Notes: generated by a model not told the origin, from the sequence alone. Shown: positions 1 through 6,717, counted from the stretch's first letter. The stretch: DNA of 9,377 nucleotides from Campylobacteraceae bacterium (GCA_026986085.1 JALSPE010000114.1:1-9377); one strand, 5' to 3'. Program-made: numbers and translations.

Positions 1-306
1 AGTTTTATCCCACCACCCCTTAAAATAACCAGCTATTACTCCATATACTAACCCAATTATTGATGCTATTACAGCAGAGCCAACGCCAATTAAGAGTGAA
101 GCTTGAGCCCCTTTAATTACCCTTGCCAATATATCTCTTCCTAATCTATCTGTTCCCATTATATGTTGAAGTGATGGAGCTTGTAGTATAGCACTTTTAT
201 TAAATTGATATGGAGATACCGTATATAATAGTGAGCCAAATATTGCTACTATTACAATAGCACATAATATAAAAATAGAGATTTTTGGTTTTTTAATACT
301 ACTCAT
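1..306 (-). CDS. OppC/DppC-type peptide ABC transporter permease, N-terminal part (cut by window edge)
   Basis: I translated this from the minus strand: ATG at 306-304, then 102 open codons to the window edge, so the C-terminal roughly two thirds is missing. The protein starts MSSIKKPKISIF and has one membrane helix at about residues 8-27. The motif HIMGTDRLGRDILARVI at about residues 50-66 is the hallmark of inner-membrane permeases of the oligopeptide/dipeptide/nickel class (OppC, DppC, NikC). A second helix follows (GVGSAVIASIIGLVYGVIAG). Family members pair with a second permease, two ATPases and a periplasmic binding protein to import peptides; none of these partners is visible here. The start codon overlaps the end of rsmD by 8 nt (ATGAGTAG), so the two are probably co-transcribed and translationally coupled. 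An AAGG-containing ribosome site lies inside the rsmD end. The class is sure; the substrate cannot be told. Confidence 0.88.
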   Translation of the reverse strand, partial: MSSIKKPKISIFILCAIVIVAIFGSLLYTVSPYQFNKSAILQAPSLQHIMGTDRLGRDILARVIKGAQASLLIGVGSAVIASIIGLVYGVIAGYFKGWWDKT

Positions 307-910
307 ATTTGCCTTCTAGTCTATAGTAACTTAATGCGCTTTTTCCAAATTTTTTATATTTAAATCTTTTAAGCTTTTCTATTTTATCAGGTAATTCTAT
401 ATCGGTCATATGTTCAACAATAACCATAGAGACAAATGGGTCTTTGATTTTTGCTATTAAATTTATACATTTATCATAAATATCTTCCATCCCATCTCTT
501 ATGCTAAAGGGTGGGTCAAAGTAGAAAAATGTGCACTCTTTACTCTCTTTTAATTTGTTATATAGGCTATCAAAAAGTTCAAAAGCATCGCCATAAAAGA
601 TAGTAGAGTTCTCTTTGTCTATGTTGTTTATATTATCTTTAAGTAGTCTGTGTGCAATATGGTTTTTCTCAAAAAAGTAGGCTTTTTTTGCACCACGGCT
701 TAGAGCCTCTAATCCAATAGAGCCACTTCCTGCAAATAGTTCTACAAAGTTACAATTTACCACATCGTAGGCAATAGAGTTAAATAGCGACTCTCTCAAA
801 ATAGATTTTGAACTTCTTGTAGTGTTTATTGCAGGTATCTCTATATTTTTTCCTTTATACTTACCTGCAATTATTGGTGTTTTAAAATATTTTATCTTAT
901 CTTTTGCCAC
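299..910 (-). CDS. rsmD: 16S rRNA (guanine966-N2)-methyltransferase RsmD
   Basis: This 203-residue protein matches RsmD, a SAM-dependent enzyme that methylates N2 of G966 in helix 31 of 16S rRNA during 30S assembly. The N-terminal segment IIAGKYKGKNIEIP (about 13-26) followed by TRSSKSILRESLFNSI (31-46) is the family's RNA-contacting entry region. FAGSGSIGLEALSRGA (59-74) is the SAM-binding motif I, and FDPPF (131-135) is the catalytic (D/N)PP(Y/F) motif of N6/N2 amino methyltransferases. Length is normal for the family. The start is GTG at 910; GGAG lies five bases upstream on the minus strand, and no in-frame ATG fits better. An ATG 11 nt upstream is out of frame. The stop overlaps the start of the peptide-transport permease. 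A weak -10-like TATATT sits at 977-982 on the minus strand, but I would not rely on it. Confidence 0.93.
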   Translation of the reverse strand: MAKDKIKYFKTPIIAGKYKGKNIEIPAINTTRSSKSILRESLFNSIAYDVVNCNFVELFAGSGSIGLEALSRGAKKAYFFEKNHIAHRLLKDNINNIDKENSTIFYGDAFELFDSLYNKLKESKECTFFYFDPPFSIRDGMEDIYDKCINLIAKIKDPFVSMVIVEHMTDIELPDKIEKLKRFKYKKFGKSALSYYRLEGKYE

Positions 911-1022
911 TTTTGCTCCATTTGCTAAGTTTTTTGTCTTTACTTTTATTTGAATTTTTTACATAAAAAAACAGTTAATATAGTTAAAATATATCTTATA
1001 TTAATGCTTATATTTTTAAGAT

Positions 1023-1047
1023 TATAATATAATTACAATAAAAAAGG
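1023..1047 (+). promoter_or_regulatory. Promoter -10 and ribosome site for the CYTH gene cluster
   Basis: A consensus TATAAT lies at 1023-1028 in a very AT-rich divergent intergenic region (911-1053). No convincing -35 is visible, as is usual in Campylobacterota, where upstream T-rich periodicity replaces it. AAAGG at 1043-1047 is the ribosome site, six bases before ATG 1054. The distance between -10 and start implies a very short leader. ATTATA at 1021-1026 also reads TATAAT on the minus strand, so the box is nearly symmetric. Confidence 0.55.
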
Positions 1048-1053
1048 TATTAG

Positions 1054-2349
1054 ATGTCGCATTTAGAAATAGAGAAGAGATATTTATGTCGCGCAAATAG
1101 CCTTGTTAAATATTTAAAAAAGAGAAAAATCAGATATAGCAAGAGTAAATTAGAGCAATTTTATCTTATTGCAAATGTAGGGGAGACTCTAAGATATAGA
1201 AGAGAAGAGAATAGATATATAAAAAATAGGAAAATAGGCACGGGGCTTGTAAGAGAAGAGTTAGAAGAGGAGGTAGATAGAGATAGTTACGAAGAAGCAA
1301 AGAGAAAAAATAGTGGTGGAGTAATAAAGAAGTATAGATATAGATTTTTTTTGGAAGATAATCTATATGAGCTAGATATTTTTAAAGGTAAATTAGAGGG
1401 TTTATCTATTTTAGAGGTTGAGTTTAGAGATATTGAGAGTGCAAATAGCTTTATTATGCCAAAGATTTTAGAGAGATTTATAATAAAAGAGATTACTAAT
1501 GAAAATATTTACAGTAATGGTGCATTGTCAAAATCTATGAAAGTTCCACTTAGAAGAGATTCTAAAATATCTTTAAATGAGATTAAAAAGAGTGACAAAA
1601 TAGCAAAAAAAGCTGATTTTGATTTATATATTTCTGATTATGAAAATAGTAAATATGCCTTAATTAATAGTTTTAAAAGAGATTTAATTGCTATTGATTT
1701 AAATTTATCAGAGTTTTTAAATATGAATAAAATAGAGAATATTGAAAATATTGAGAGCGCATTGTTTGATATAAAGAGTCTATTAAAGTGTTATAAAAAT
1801 TATATAAAAAAGAGAAGTTATAAAAATATATTAATAAATATAAACAATATAATGGCTATATTGGATAATACAATTAAGCTTAATAAAAGTTTTAAATATC
1901 TATTAAAAAAGAGTAATAAAAGAGGTTTTGATATTGAGTTGTTTAAAGATGCACTAAAGGTAGCAAAGCTACAAAAGATAGATAGAGATATTATTATAAA
2001 TAGTCAAATAGTAGATATTTTTAAAAAGTTAAATAGTGAAATATCAAATATTAAGTTGAAAAAAAGTATTGAGAAGCCATTTTACTACTATCAAAAAGAT
2101 ATTAAAAATGAGGCAAAAAAATCTTTAATTAAGTCTATAAATAGAGGTTCAACTGTAAATATATATAGAGCAATGAGATTTTACAAGAGGGTTTGTAAAT
2201 ATATAAATAAAGAGTTTAAGTTTAAAAAAGAGTATAAAAAGATAAAGAAACTATATTATAAATTATTATGTAGCAATTACTCTAATATAAAAGAGCCATC
2301 ATATAAGAGTTTTCAAAAAGTAGTTATAAAAATTGCAAAGAAGATATAG
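1054..2349 (+). CDS. CYTH domain protein (tripolyphosphatase-like) with CHAD-like C-terminal domain
   Basis: The first ~165 residues are a CYTH (triphosphate tunnel) domain of the short bacterial tripolyphosphatase type. Seen in order: EIEKRY (5-10) at the ExExK site, RYR (47-49), basic residues K58-K60, IKKYRYR (91-97), ELD (106-108), and EVE (121-123); the domain ends ITNENIYSNGALSKSMKVP, like known CYTH domains. These residues line a tunnel binding inorganic triphosphate and divalent metal. One oddity is K-R order at residues 8-9, giving R where ExExK expects K. Residues ~170-431 are predicted all-helical, very Lys/Ile/Asn-rich and basic. Their length and place fit a CHAD domain, a helical polyphosphate-binding module often fused to CYTH, but no histidine occurs after H3, so the usual CHAD histidines are absent. 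No signal peptide or membrane helix is seen. The first gene of a three-gene overlapping cluster. CYTH is confident; CHAD is inferred. Confidence 0.8.
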   Translation: MSHLEIEKRYLCRANSLVKYLKKRKIRYSKSKLEQFYLIANVGETLRYRREENRYIKNRKIGTGLVREELEEEVDRDSYEEAKRKNSGGVIKKYRYRFFLEDNLYELDIFKGKLEGLSILEVEFRDIESANSFIMPKILERFIIKEITNENIYSNGALSKSMKVPLRRDSKISLNEIKKSDKIAKKADFDLYISDYENSKYALINSFKRDLIAIDLNLSEFLNMNKIENIENIESALFDIKSLLKCYKNYIKKRSYKNILININNIMAILDNTIKLNKSFKYLLKKSNKRGFDIELFKDALKVAKLQKIDRDIIINSQIVDIFKKLNSEISNIKLKKSIEKPFYYYQKDIKNEAKKSLIKSINRGSTVNIYRAMRFYKRVCKYINKEFKFKKEYKKIKKLYYKLLCSNYSNIKEPSYKSFQKVVIKIAKKI

Positions 2350-2666
2350 TGGCAACAGAGCTTCAAAAATTAGTTTGGGAAAAACTAAAAGAGATACCAG
2401 AGGGCAGAGTAACTACATACAAACATTTAGCTGATGCTCTTAATACAAAAGCAGTAAGATCTGTTGCTTCTGCTGTTGGTAAAAATCCATATGCTCCTAA
2501 TGTTCCTTGTCATAGAGTAGTATTAAGCTCTAAAAAGGTGGGTCAATATACTCATATACTTGGAGTAAAGAGAAAAATAGAATTACTCCAAAAAGAAGGT
2601 GTTGTAATAGATAACAATTTAGTGGTAAATTTTGATAAAATTATTTTTAGTTGGGATGCGCAATGA
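2349..2666 (+). CDS. Single-domain O6-alkylguanine-DNA alkyltransferase-like (MGMT family) protein
   Basis: A 105-residue protein that is only the DNA-binding/catalytic domain of the Ogt/MGMT family. GRVTTYKHLADAL (19-31) is the winged-helix entry, R37 in KAVRSVASAVGKNP (34-47) fits the arginine that replaces the flipped base, and PCHRV (53-57) carries the acceptor cysteine C54. Because Cys is kept (not Trp or Ala as in ATL proteins), active suicidal dealkylation of guanine is plausible. The usual GGYxxG loop after the active site is GQYTHILG, and the N-terminal Ada/Ogt domain is missing, so substrate range may differ from classical Ogt. The start is GTG at 2349; its G is the last base of the preceding TAG stop, which suggests termination-reinitiation coupling. 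The end overlaps the next gene by ATGA. Family confident; an ATL-like damage-signalling role instead of repair is possible. Confidence 0.85.
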   Translation: MATELQKLVWEKLKEIPEGRVTTYKHLADALNTKAVRSVASAVGKNPYAPNVPCHRVVLSSKKVGQYTHILGVKRKIELLQKEGVVIDNNLVVNFDKIIFSWDAQ

Positions 2667-3031
2667 GTTTTGATGAAAATACTAGCTTTTTTAACACTTT
2701 AAGATTGATTGTATTTTTAATCTTGATACTATATCCAAAATCACCTATAGCTAAGTTACTACTTGCAGAGTTTGGAGTATCTAGAATTGAAGGAGAGAAG
2801 ATATATAAATACTACTTTAGAGAGTTTGTATATTATTTAAAAATGACTTTAATGATAGGAGTTACGGCTATAGTTATATATTATTTATATTATGATGGTA
2901 GAATAAATTATAATTTTAATTATATGGCTGGAATAGAATTTATGTTTTTACCTATAATGTTTGTTGCTTCATTTATTACAATGTGTTATAAGTTTATACT
3001 ATTTCTGTTGTATAAAAAAAGATGCAAATAA
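2663..3031 (+). CDS. Small membrane protein of unknown function
   Basis: I do not recognise this protein. With the start at ATG 2663 it has 122 residues, begins MSFDENTSFFNTLRL and overlaps the preceding stop as ATGA; GGGA at 2653-2656 is a reasonable ribosome site. A TTG at 2651 would add four residues but has no better support. Three hydrophobic stretches are visible: about 12-24, 58-77 (ends IVIYYLYY) and 92-116 (MFLPIMFVASFITMCYKF). A charged segment at 35-58 (FGVSRIEGEKIYKYYFREF) lies between the first two. The C-terminus is short and basic (YKKRCK), which suggests a cytoplasmic end. Its overlap with the alkyltransferase-like gene indicates co-translation in the CYTH cluster. It converges with the next gene with a single base between the two stop codons. 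Confidence 0.7.
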   Translation: MSFDENTSFFNTLRLIVFLILILYPKSPIAKLLLAEFGVSRIEGEKIYKYYFREFVYYLKMTLMIGVTAIVIYYLYYDGRINYNFNYMAGIEFMFLPIMFVASFITMCYKFILFLLYKKRCK

Positions 3032-3032
3032 C

Positions 3033-3671
3033 CTATTTTTCAGTAGGTATTATCACAGCTTTCTTAACATTGTTTATTAGCAAATCATAATAATCTTGTT
3101 TTGTTGAATAGGTAAATTTAGCTTTTTTTGTTCCCAAGAATTGATATACAGATGTGCTAAATGATTTAGGAGAAGATACATTATAATCGGTTTGATTATT
3201 TAAGCCCAATAGTTTAGTTAATTTGTCGGTAAATTCAATTTTTACTGAATAGTTTAATCTATTATTAAAATTACCTTCAGTGTTATATCTTATCTTTTTA
3301 CAGTTACCTGTGCTATCTTCTTTATAAATATAGATATATCTTGGAAGCCCTTTTTTAAATTCGTTTTCGTTAAATGTTAATAAATATGTATTATTTAATT
3401 TAAATTTATTATCTATTTCAAGTTTTATGTTATTTTCATCAGTTATTTCATCTTTACACAAAGATATATTACGAAGTGCTAATTGTCTATTTTTTATTAA
3501 CGGAACATATATTTTTATTTTTGAATCTACAAATTCTACTTTTTGTTCTACTTTTTGATTTGCAGAACTAGCAATTGAGCCTATGATGCCAAAAACACCT
3601 AGCCCTACCATTGATAATACAAATATAACTATAGATATTACAACTATAAAAAATATTTTTAATGCACCCAT
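3033..3671 (-). CDS. Hypothetical membrane-anchored protein with extracytoplasmic domain
   Basis: I do not recognise this 212-residue protein. It has one strongly hydrophobic segment at about residues 5-33 (KIFFIVVISIVIFVLSMVGL) after a lone Lys, reading as an uncleaved anchor or signal, with no lipobox cysteine. The rest is polar, Lys/Asn/Tyr-rich and appears mainly beta-stranded (KIKIYVPL, YIYIYKED, LNYSVKIEF). It has only two cysteines, C72 and C124, which could form one disulfide outside the cytoplasm. ATG 3671 follows a GGTGGTAAG stretch that can serve as ribosome site. It has its own -10 box, lies 63 nt after tcdA on the same strand, and converges on the small membrane protein with one base between stops. 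Possible roles include a cell-envelope or adhesin-like accessory protein, but nothing in the sequence decides this. Confidence 0.65.
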   Translation of the reverse strand: MGALKIFFIVVISIVIFVLSMVGLGVFGIIGSIASSANQKVEQKVEFVDSKIKIYVPLIKNRQLALRNISLCKDEITDENNIKLEIDNKFKLNNTYLLTFNENEFKKGLPRYIYIYKEDSTGNCKKIRYNTEGNFNNRLNYSVKIEFTDKLTKLLGLNNQTDYNVSSPKSFSTSVYQFLGTKKAKFTYSTKQDYYDLLINNVKKAVIIPTEK

Positions 3672-3697
3672 TAATACTTACCACCATTTTTTGAGCT

Positions 3698-3703
3698 ATT
3701 ATA
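3698..3703 (-). promoter_or_regulatory. -10 box for the membrane-anchored hypothetical gene
   Basis: ATTATA on the plus strand reads TATAAT on the minus strand, 27 bases upstream of the ATG at 3671 and inside the 63-nt gap after tcdA. Upstream TTACAC at 18 bases is a poor -35 match, as is normal for this phylum. It suggests this gene can be transcribed apart from surE-tcdA. Confidence 0.5.
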
Positions 3704-3734
3704 CTCTATATTTATGGTTTGGTGTAAGAATATT

Positions 3735-4379
3735 TCACTTTGTTATTTTTTTTATAACTTCGGAGCATATTGCTAAACCAAATGCACCTGTAACTCCCAT
3801 AAACGAGCCTTTATCTTTTACTTTTGGCTCTTCGCTACTAAAGACTACGGTAAAGTTTTTATTAAATTTAGCTTTTTTTAGCTCATATCTTATTTTTCTT
3901 GCTAATGCATCGCCATGGGTTTTAAAGATTGTAGTAACCTCTATTTTTTTAAAATCATACCTTTTTGCACTTCCTAGGGACATTATTAGTTTTTTGTGAT
4001 ATCTTTTTGCCAATTCTACTTTTACTCTTGTTGTGTCACAAGCATCAATAATAATATCGTATGGTTCAAAGTCAAAACTATCTACCCACTCGATATCCAT
4101 TTTTTGAATAACTCCTTTTACTCCTGGGTAGAGTTTTGTTAAGGTGGATACTTTGCACTCACCAATATTTCCTTCGCTTCCTATTTGTCTATTTAAATTT
4201 GTTGTATCATATCTGTCGTAATCTACGATTGTAATATTGGTTAATCCACTTTTATAGAGGCAATCTAGTGCAAAGCTTCCTACACCCCCTACACCTAAAA
4301 TTATAACTTTTACATTTTTGATTTTATTAAAACCCTCTTTACCAAAGAGCATTTTACAGCGTTCAAACCTTAAATCCAA
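3735..4379 (-). CDS. tcdA: tRNA threonylcarbamoyladenosine dehydratase TcdA (ThiF/E1-like)
   Basis: A 214-residue ThiF/MoeB-superfamily protein matching TcdA (CsdL), which uses ATP to cyclise t6A at tRNA position 37 into ct6A. The nucleotide-binding loop is GVGGVGS (29-35), followed by the acidic strand end DYD (53-55), NLNRQ (61-65), which contacts ATP, K76, and IDACD (111-115). The C-terminal half has the TcdA-type THGDALARKIR (154-164), FSSEEP and GSFMGVTGAFG (191-201). The zinc CxxC pairs of MoeB/ThiF are absent, which supports TcdA over sulfur-carrier activation. It is shorter than E. coli TcdA (about 268). The start is TTG at 4379, overlapping the end of surE by 10 nt; the next Met (residue 10) would lose the conserved RFERC segment, so I keep TTG. 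Read after surE as one unit. Confidence 0.85.
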   Translation of the reverse strand: MDLRFERCKMLFGKEGFNKIKNVKVIILGVGGVGSFALDCLYKSGLTNITIVDYDRYDTTNLNRQIGSEGNIGECKVSTLTKLYPGVKGVIQKMDIEWVDSFDFEPYDIIIDACDTTRVKVELAKRYHKKLIMSLGSAKRYDFKKIEVTTIFKTHGDALARKIRYELKKAKFNKNFTVVFSSEEPKVKDKGSFMGVTGAFGLAICSEVIKKITK

Positions 4380-5158
4380 TCTTCTAACCTCTTGATACTT
4401 TTGTAGTGTGTCATATCTAAATGAATTGGTGTTATAGATACAAAACTCTCTTTTACTGCTTCAAAATCGCTATAGTCACTATGTTCATTTTTATTTGGAT
4501 ACCAATTTAACTTTGGCAAACCTATCCAGTAATACTCTTTGCCCCTTGGATTTATATGAACTTCAGCATTGTTTCCATACTCTCTTTTACCTGCATGTGT
4601 AATTTTGAAACCTTTGCACTCTTGTGGCTCTATTGGAGGTATATTTATATTTAAAAATCTTCTATCATCTAATGGATATCCTTCGTTAAATATTTTTGTA
4701 ACCACTTTTGCTATTGTCTCTTTTGCTAATTTATACTCTAGCTTCTCTGCCTCTTGGCAATTTGTTCTACAAACTTGAGATATTGCAACTGCTGGAATAC
4801 CCTGAAGCACTGCTTCCATAGCTCCAGCTGCTGTGCCTGAGTATGTTATATCTTCTCCCATATTTGCACCTATATTTATACCACTTACTACTAAATCTGG
4901 TTTTTTGTCTTTAAATAGCTTATTTAGAGATAAAAATACACAATCACTCGGTGTTCCATCATCAAGTTTATAGAAATTTTCCTCTAGCTCTACAAATCTA
5001 AGAGGGCGAGTTAGTGTTAAAGAGTGAGCACATGCAGACTTTTCTAATGTAGGAGCAACAATGATTATATTAGCTATAGGCTCAAGTGCCTCTTTTAGTG
5101 CTTTTAATCCTTTAGAATCAAATCCATCATCATTTGTCAATAGTATTGTTTTTTTCAT
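4370..5158 (-). CDS. surE: 5'/3'-nucleotidase SurE
   Basis: A 262-residue SurE, the metal-dependent phosphatase that dephosphorylates nucleoside 5'- and 3'-monophosphates and, in some bacteria, short polyphosphate. The N-terminus MKKTILLTNDDG carries the metal ligands D10 and D11; S41 in APTLEKSACAHSLT and N95 in SGINIGANMG complete the site. DDGTPSDCV (66-74) and GEDITYSGTAAGAMEA (101-116) are further family blocks. The His-containing SACAHS form of the loop is the variant I associate with Campylobacterota proteins. Length is normal. ATG 5158 has AAGG nine bases upstream. It diverges from greA across 62 nt and is followed by tcdA with a 10-nt overlap. The minus strand of the intergenic region shows TATTAT at 5188-5193, which could be its -10. 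Confidence 0.95.
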   Translation of the reverse strand: MKKTILLTNDDGFDSKGLKALKEALEPIANIIIVAPTLEKSACAHSLTLTRPLRFVELEENFYKLDDGTPSDCVFLSLNKLFKDKKPDLVVSGINIGANMGEDITYSGTAAGAMEAVLQGIPAVAISQVCRTNCQEAEKLEYKLAKETIAKVVTKIFNEGYPLDDRRFLNINIPPIEPQECKGFKITHAGKREYGNNAEVHINPRGKEYYWIGLPKLNWYPNKNEHSDYSDFEAVKESFVSITPIHLDMTHYKSIKRLEDWI

Positions 5159-5183
5159 TATACTTAACCTTATAAAACTTTTT

Positions 5184-5215
5184 TGATATAATACTAAAAA
5201 AGAACATAAAAGGAA
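5184..5215 (+). promoter_or_regulatory. Extended -10 promoter and ribosome site for greA
   Basis: TGA-TATAAT at 5184-5192 is a perfect extended -10; TTAACC at 5164-5169, 17 bases upstream, is a partial -35. AAGGAA at 5210-5215 is the ribosome site, five bases from the GTG at 5221, and it decides that start. The box is nearly symmetric and reads TATTAT on the minus strand, so it may also serve surE. Confidence 0.6.
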
Positions 5216-5220
5216 ACATA

Positions 5221-5703
5221 GTGAAGAAAGTTCCTATGCTAGAGACAACATATAGAAAATTATCAGAAGAGTTAGATCAATTAAAGAGTGAAGAGCGTGC
5301 TAAAATTGCGAAAATAATAGATACAGCAAGAGAATTAGGCGATTTAAAAGAGAATGCCGAGTATCACTCTGCAAAAGAGCAACAAGGCTTAATGGAGGCT
5401 CGTATTGCCGAATTGACAGATTTAACAGGAAGAGCGCAAGTTATAGACCCATCTAAGTTGGCTCATGAGAGAGTTAGCTTTGGCTCAACAGTTGTTTTAA
5501 TAGATGAAGATGATGAAGAGATAACATACACTATTGTTGGAGTTCAAGAGTCTAACCCCTCTAAAGGTTTAATCTCTATAGAGTCTCCAATGGCGAGAGC
5601 TCTACTAGGAAAAGAGGAGGGCGATGTGGTAGAGATACAACTACCAGCTGGTTTAAAGAGCTTTGATATAGAAGAGATTAAATATGTTCCAATAGAGCTT
5701 TAA
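5221..5703 (+). CDS. greA: Transcript cleavage factor GreA
   Basis: A 160-residue GreA. It enters the secondary channel of stalled or backtracked RNA polymerase and makes the active site cleave the RNA 3' end. The N-terminal coiled coil spans about residues 1-75, with the acidic tip GDLKENAEYHSA (40-51), where D41 and E44 are the catalytic pair. The C-terminal FKBP-like domain shows VSFGSTV, YTIVGVQESNP, ISIESPMARALLGK and GDVVEIQLPAG. Length and all family blocks are normal. The start is GTG at 5221 with AAGGAA five bases upstream; the next Met (residue 6) would remove the conserved first strand of the coiled coil. The first gene of an apparent operon: argC begins three bases after its stop. 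Confidence 0.96.
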   Translation: MKKVPMLETTYRKLSEELDQLKSEERAKIAKIIDTARELGDLKENAEYHSAKEQQGLMEARIAELTDLTGRAQVIDPSKLAHERVSFGSTVVLIDEDDEEITYTIVGVQESNPSKGLISIESPMARALLGKEEGDVVEIQLPAGLKSFDIEEIKYVPIEL

Positions 5704-5706
5704 GAT

Positions 5707-6717
5707 ATGAGTATAAAAGTAGCAATAATAGGAGTTAGTGGTTATACAGGGTTAGAGCTTGTAAAGCTTATTTTAACTCATCCAGTATTTGAGATATCAT
5801 ATCTTGCAACTAGCAAAGGCGATACAACTATAGAGACCTTGCATCCTAGTTTAGAGTCAGTTATCCATAAAAGTGTTGATAGAGTAGATGTAGATAAAAT
5901 TGCCAAGTGTAGTGATTTGGTATTTTTAGCCTTACCCCATAAAACAGCAATGAGTGTCGCCAAAGAGTTTATATCAAAAAATATTAAAGTCGTTGATCTC
6001 TCGGCAGATTACCGTTTGGAGCTAGATACTTACGAGAGTGCATATTGTCCACATGAAGATATAGATAATTTAAAATACTCTGCTTATGGATTAATTGAGT
6101 ATTTTAGAAAAGAGATTAAAGGAGCAAAAGTAACTGCGAGTCCAGGGTGTTACCCAACTGCAACTCTGCTTGGGCTTTTGCCATTTGTGCCATATTTAAA
6201 AGAGGGTAGCGCAATATTTATAGATGCAAAGAGTGGAGTAAGTGGAGCAGGTAAAAAGCTAACAGAGGTAAACTCTTTTGTAAATATTAATGAGAATATA
6301 TTTGCATATAACCCTTTAAAACATCGCCATGCACCAGAGATTAAAGAGAAGATATCTAAAATATACAATAGAGATTTTGATATAAACTTTGTTCCTCATT
6401 TAATACCAATTACAAGAGGAGAGTTAGTTAGTGTATATGCAACTTTGAAAGATGATGTAGAGCCTTTGGATATATTAAATAATAGATATAAAGATGAGTC
6501 CTTCATACGAATAAGAGAGAAACCTGTAAATGTAAAAGATGTTGCAGGAACTCACTTTTGCGATATCTTTGCAACTAAGAGTGGAAATAGTATATTTATA
6601 AGCTCTGCTATAGACAACTTACTAAGAGGTGCTAGTTCACAAGCATTAGCTAGTGCTAATATTATGTCTAATTTAGACGAAGCATTAGGTTTGCCAACTA
6701 TTGCATATGTCCCTTAA
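5707..6717 (+). CDS. argC: N-acetyl-gamma-glutamyl-phosphate reductase ArgC
   Basis: A 336-residue ArgC, the NADPH-dependent enzyme that reduces N-acetylglutamyl-5-phosphate to the semialdehyde in arginine synthesis. The nucleotide-binding loop GVSGYTGLELVKL starts at residue 9. The active-site cysteine is C148 in SPGCYPTA, followed by the substrate-binding block KSGVSGAGK (175-183), HRHAPEI from 206 with the catalytic histidine, and VPHLIPITRGE. Near the end DNLLRGASSQA matches the family C-terminus. Length fits the longer (type 1) ArgC group. ATG 5707 is three bases after greA's stop; the ribosome site is weak, so coupling with greA is likely. No ARG-box-like operator is visible, since the gene has no promoter of its own here. 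The other arg genes are not in the window. Confidence 0.96.
   Translation: MSIKVAIIGVSGYTGLELVKLILTHPVFEISYLATSKGDTTIETLHPSLESVIHKSVDRVDVDKIAKCSDLVFLALPHKTAMSVAKEFISKNIKVVDLSADYRLELDTYESAYCPHEDIDNLKYSAYGLIEYFRKEIKGAKVTASPGCYPTATLLGLLPFVPYLKEGSAIFIDAKSGVSGAGKKLTEVNSFVNINENIFAYNPLKHRHAPEIKEKISKIYNRDFDINFVPHLIPITRGELVSVYATLKDDVEPLDILNNRYKDESFIRIREKPVNVKDVAGTHFCDIFATKSGNSIFISSAIDNLLRGASSQALASANIMSNLDEALGLPTIAYVP

Noticed and set aside
2651..2662. TTG start four codons upstream for the small membrane protein
   Set aside because: ATG 2663 has the typical ATGA overlap and GGGA at good spacing; TTG 2651 would place that site inside the gene.
3031..3049. ACCTA/TAGGT hairpin as terminator between the convergent genes
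   Set aside because: Only five base pairs with a nine-base loop and no T-run after the stem on either strand.
3583..3999. 138-codon plus-strand open frame
   Set aside because: It is antisense to the start of the membrane-anchored hypothetical gene and the 3' end of tcdA, which has clear family motifs. Its hydrophobic, Thr/Ile-rich translation is what the complement of these genes gives.
4569..4778. 69-codon plus-strand open frame inside surE
   Set aside because: Antisense shadow of a conserved gene, with no ribosome site or family features.
5778..5963. 61-codon minus-strand open frame inside argC
   Set aside because: Antisense shadow of argC.
6150..6368. 72-codon minus-strand open frame inside argC
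   Set aside because: Antisense to the active-site and HRHAPEI region of argC; no independent support.
6701..6706. TTG start two codons upstream for the LpxH-like gene
   Set aside because: ATG 6707 is the stronger codon, and the two extra residues (Met-His) are not part of any family motif.
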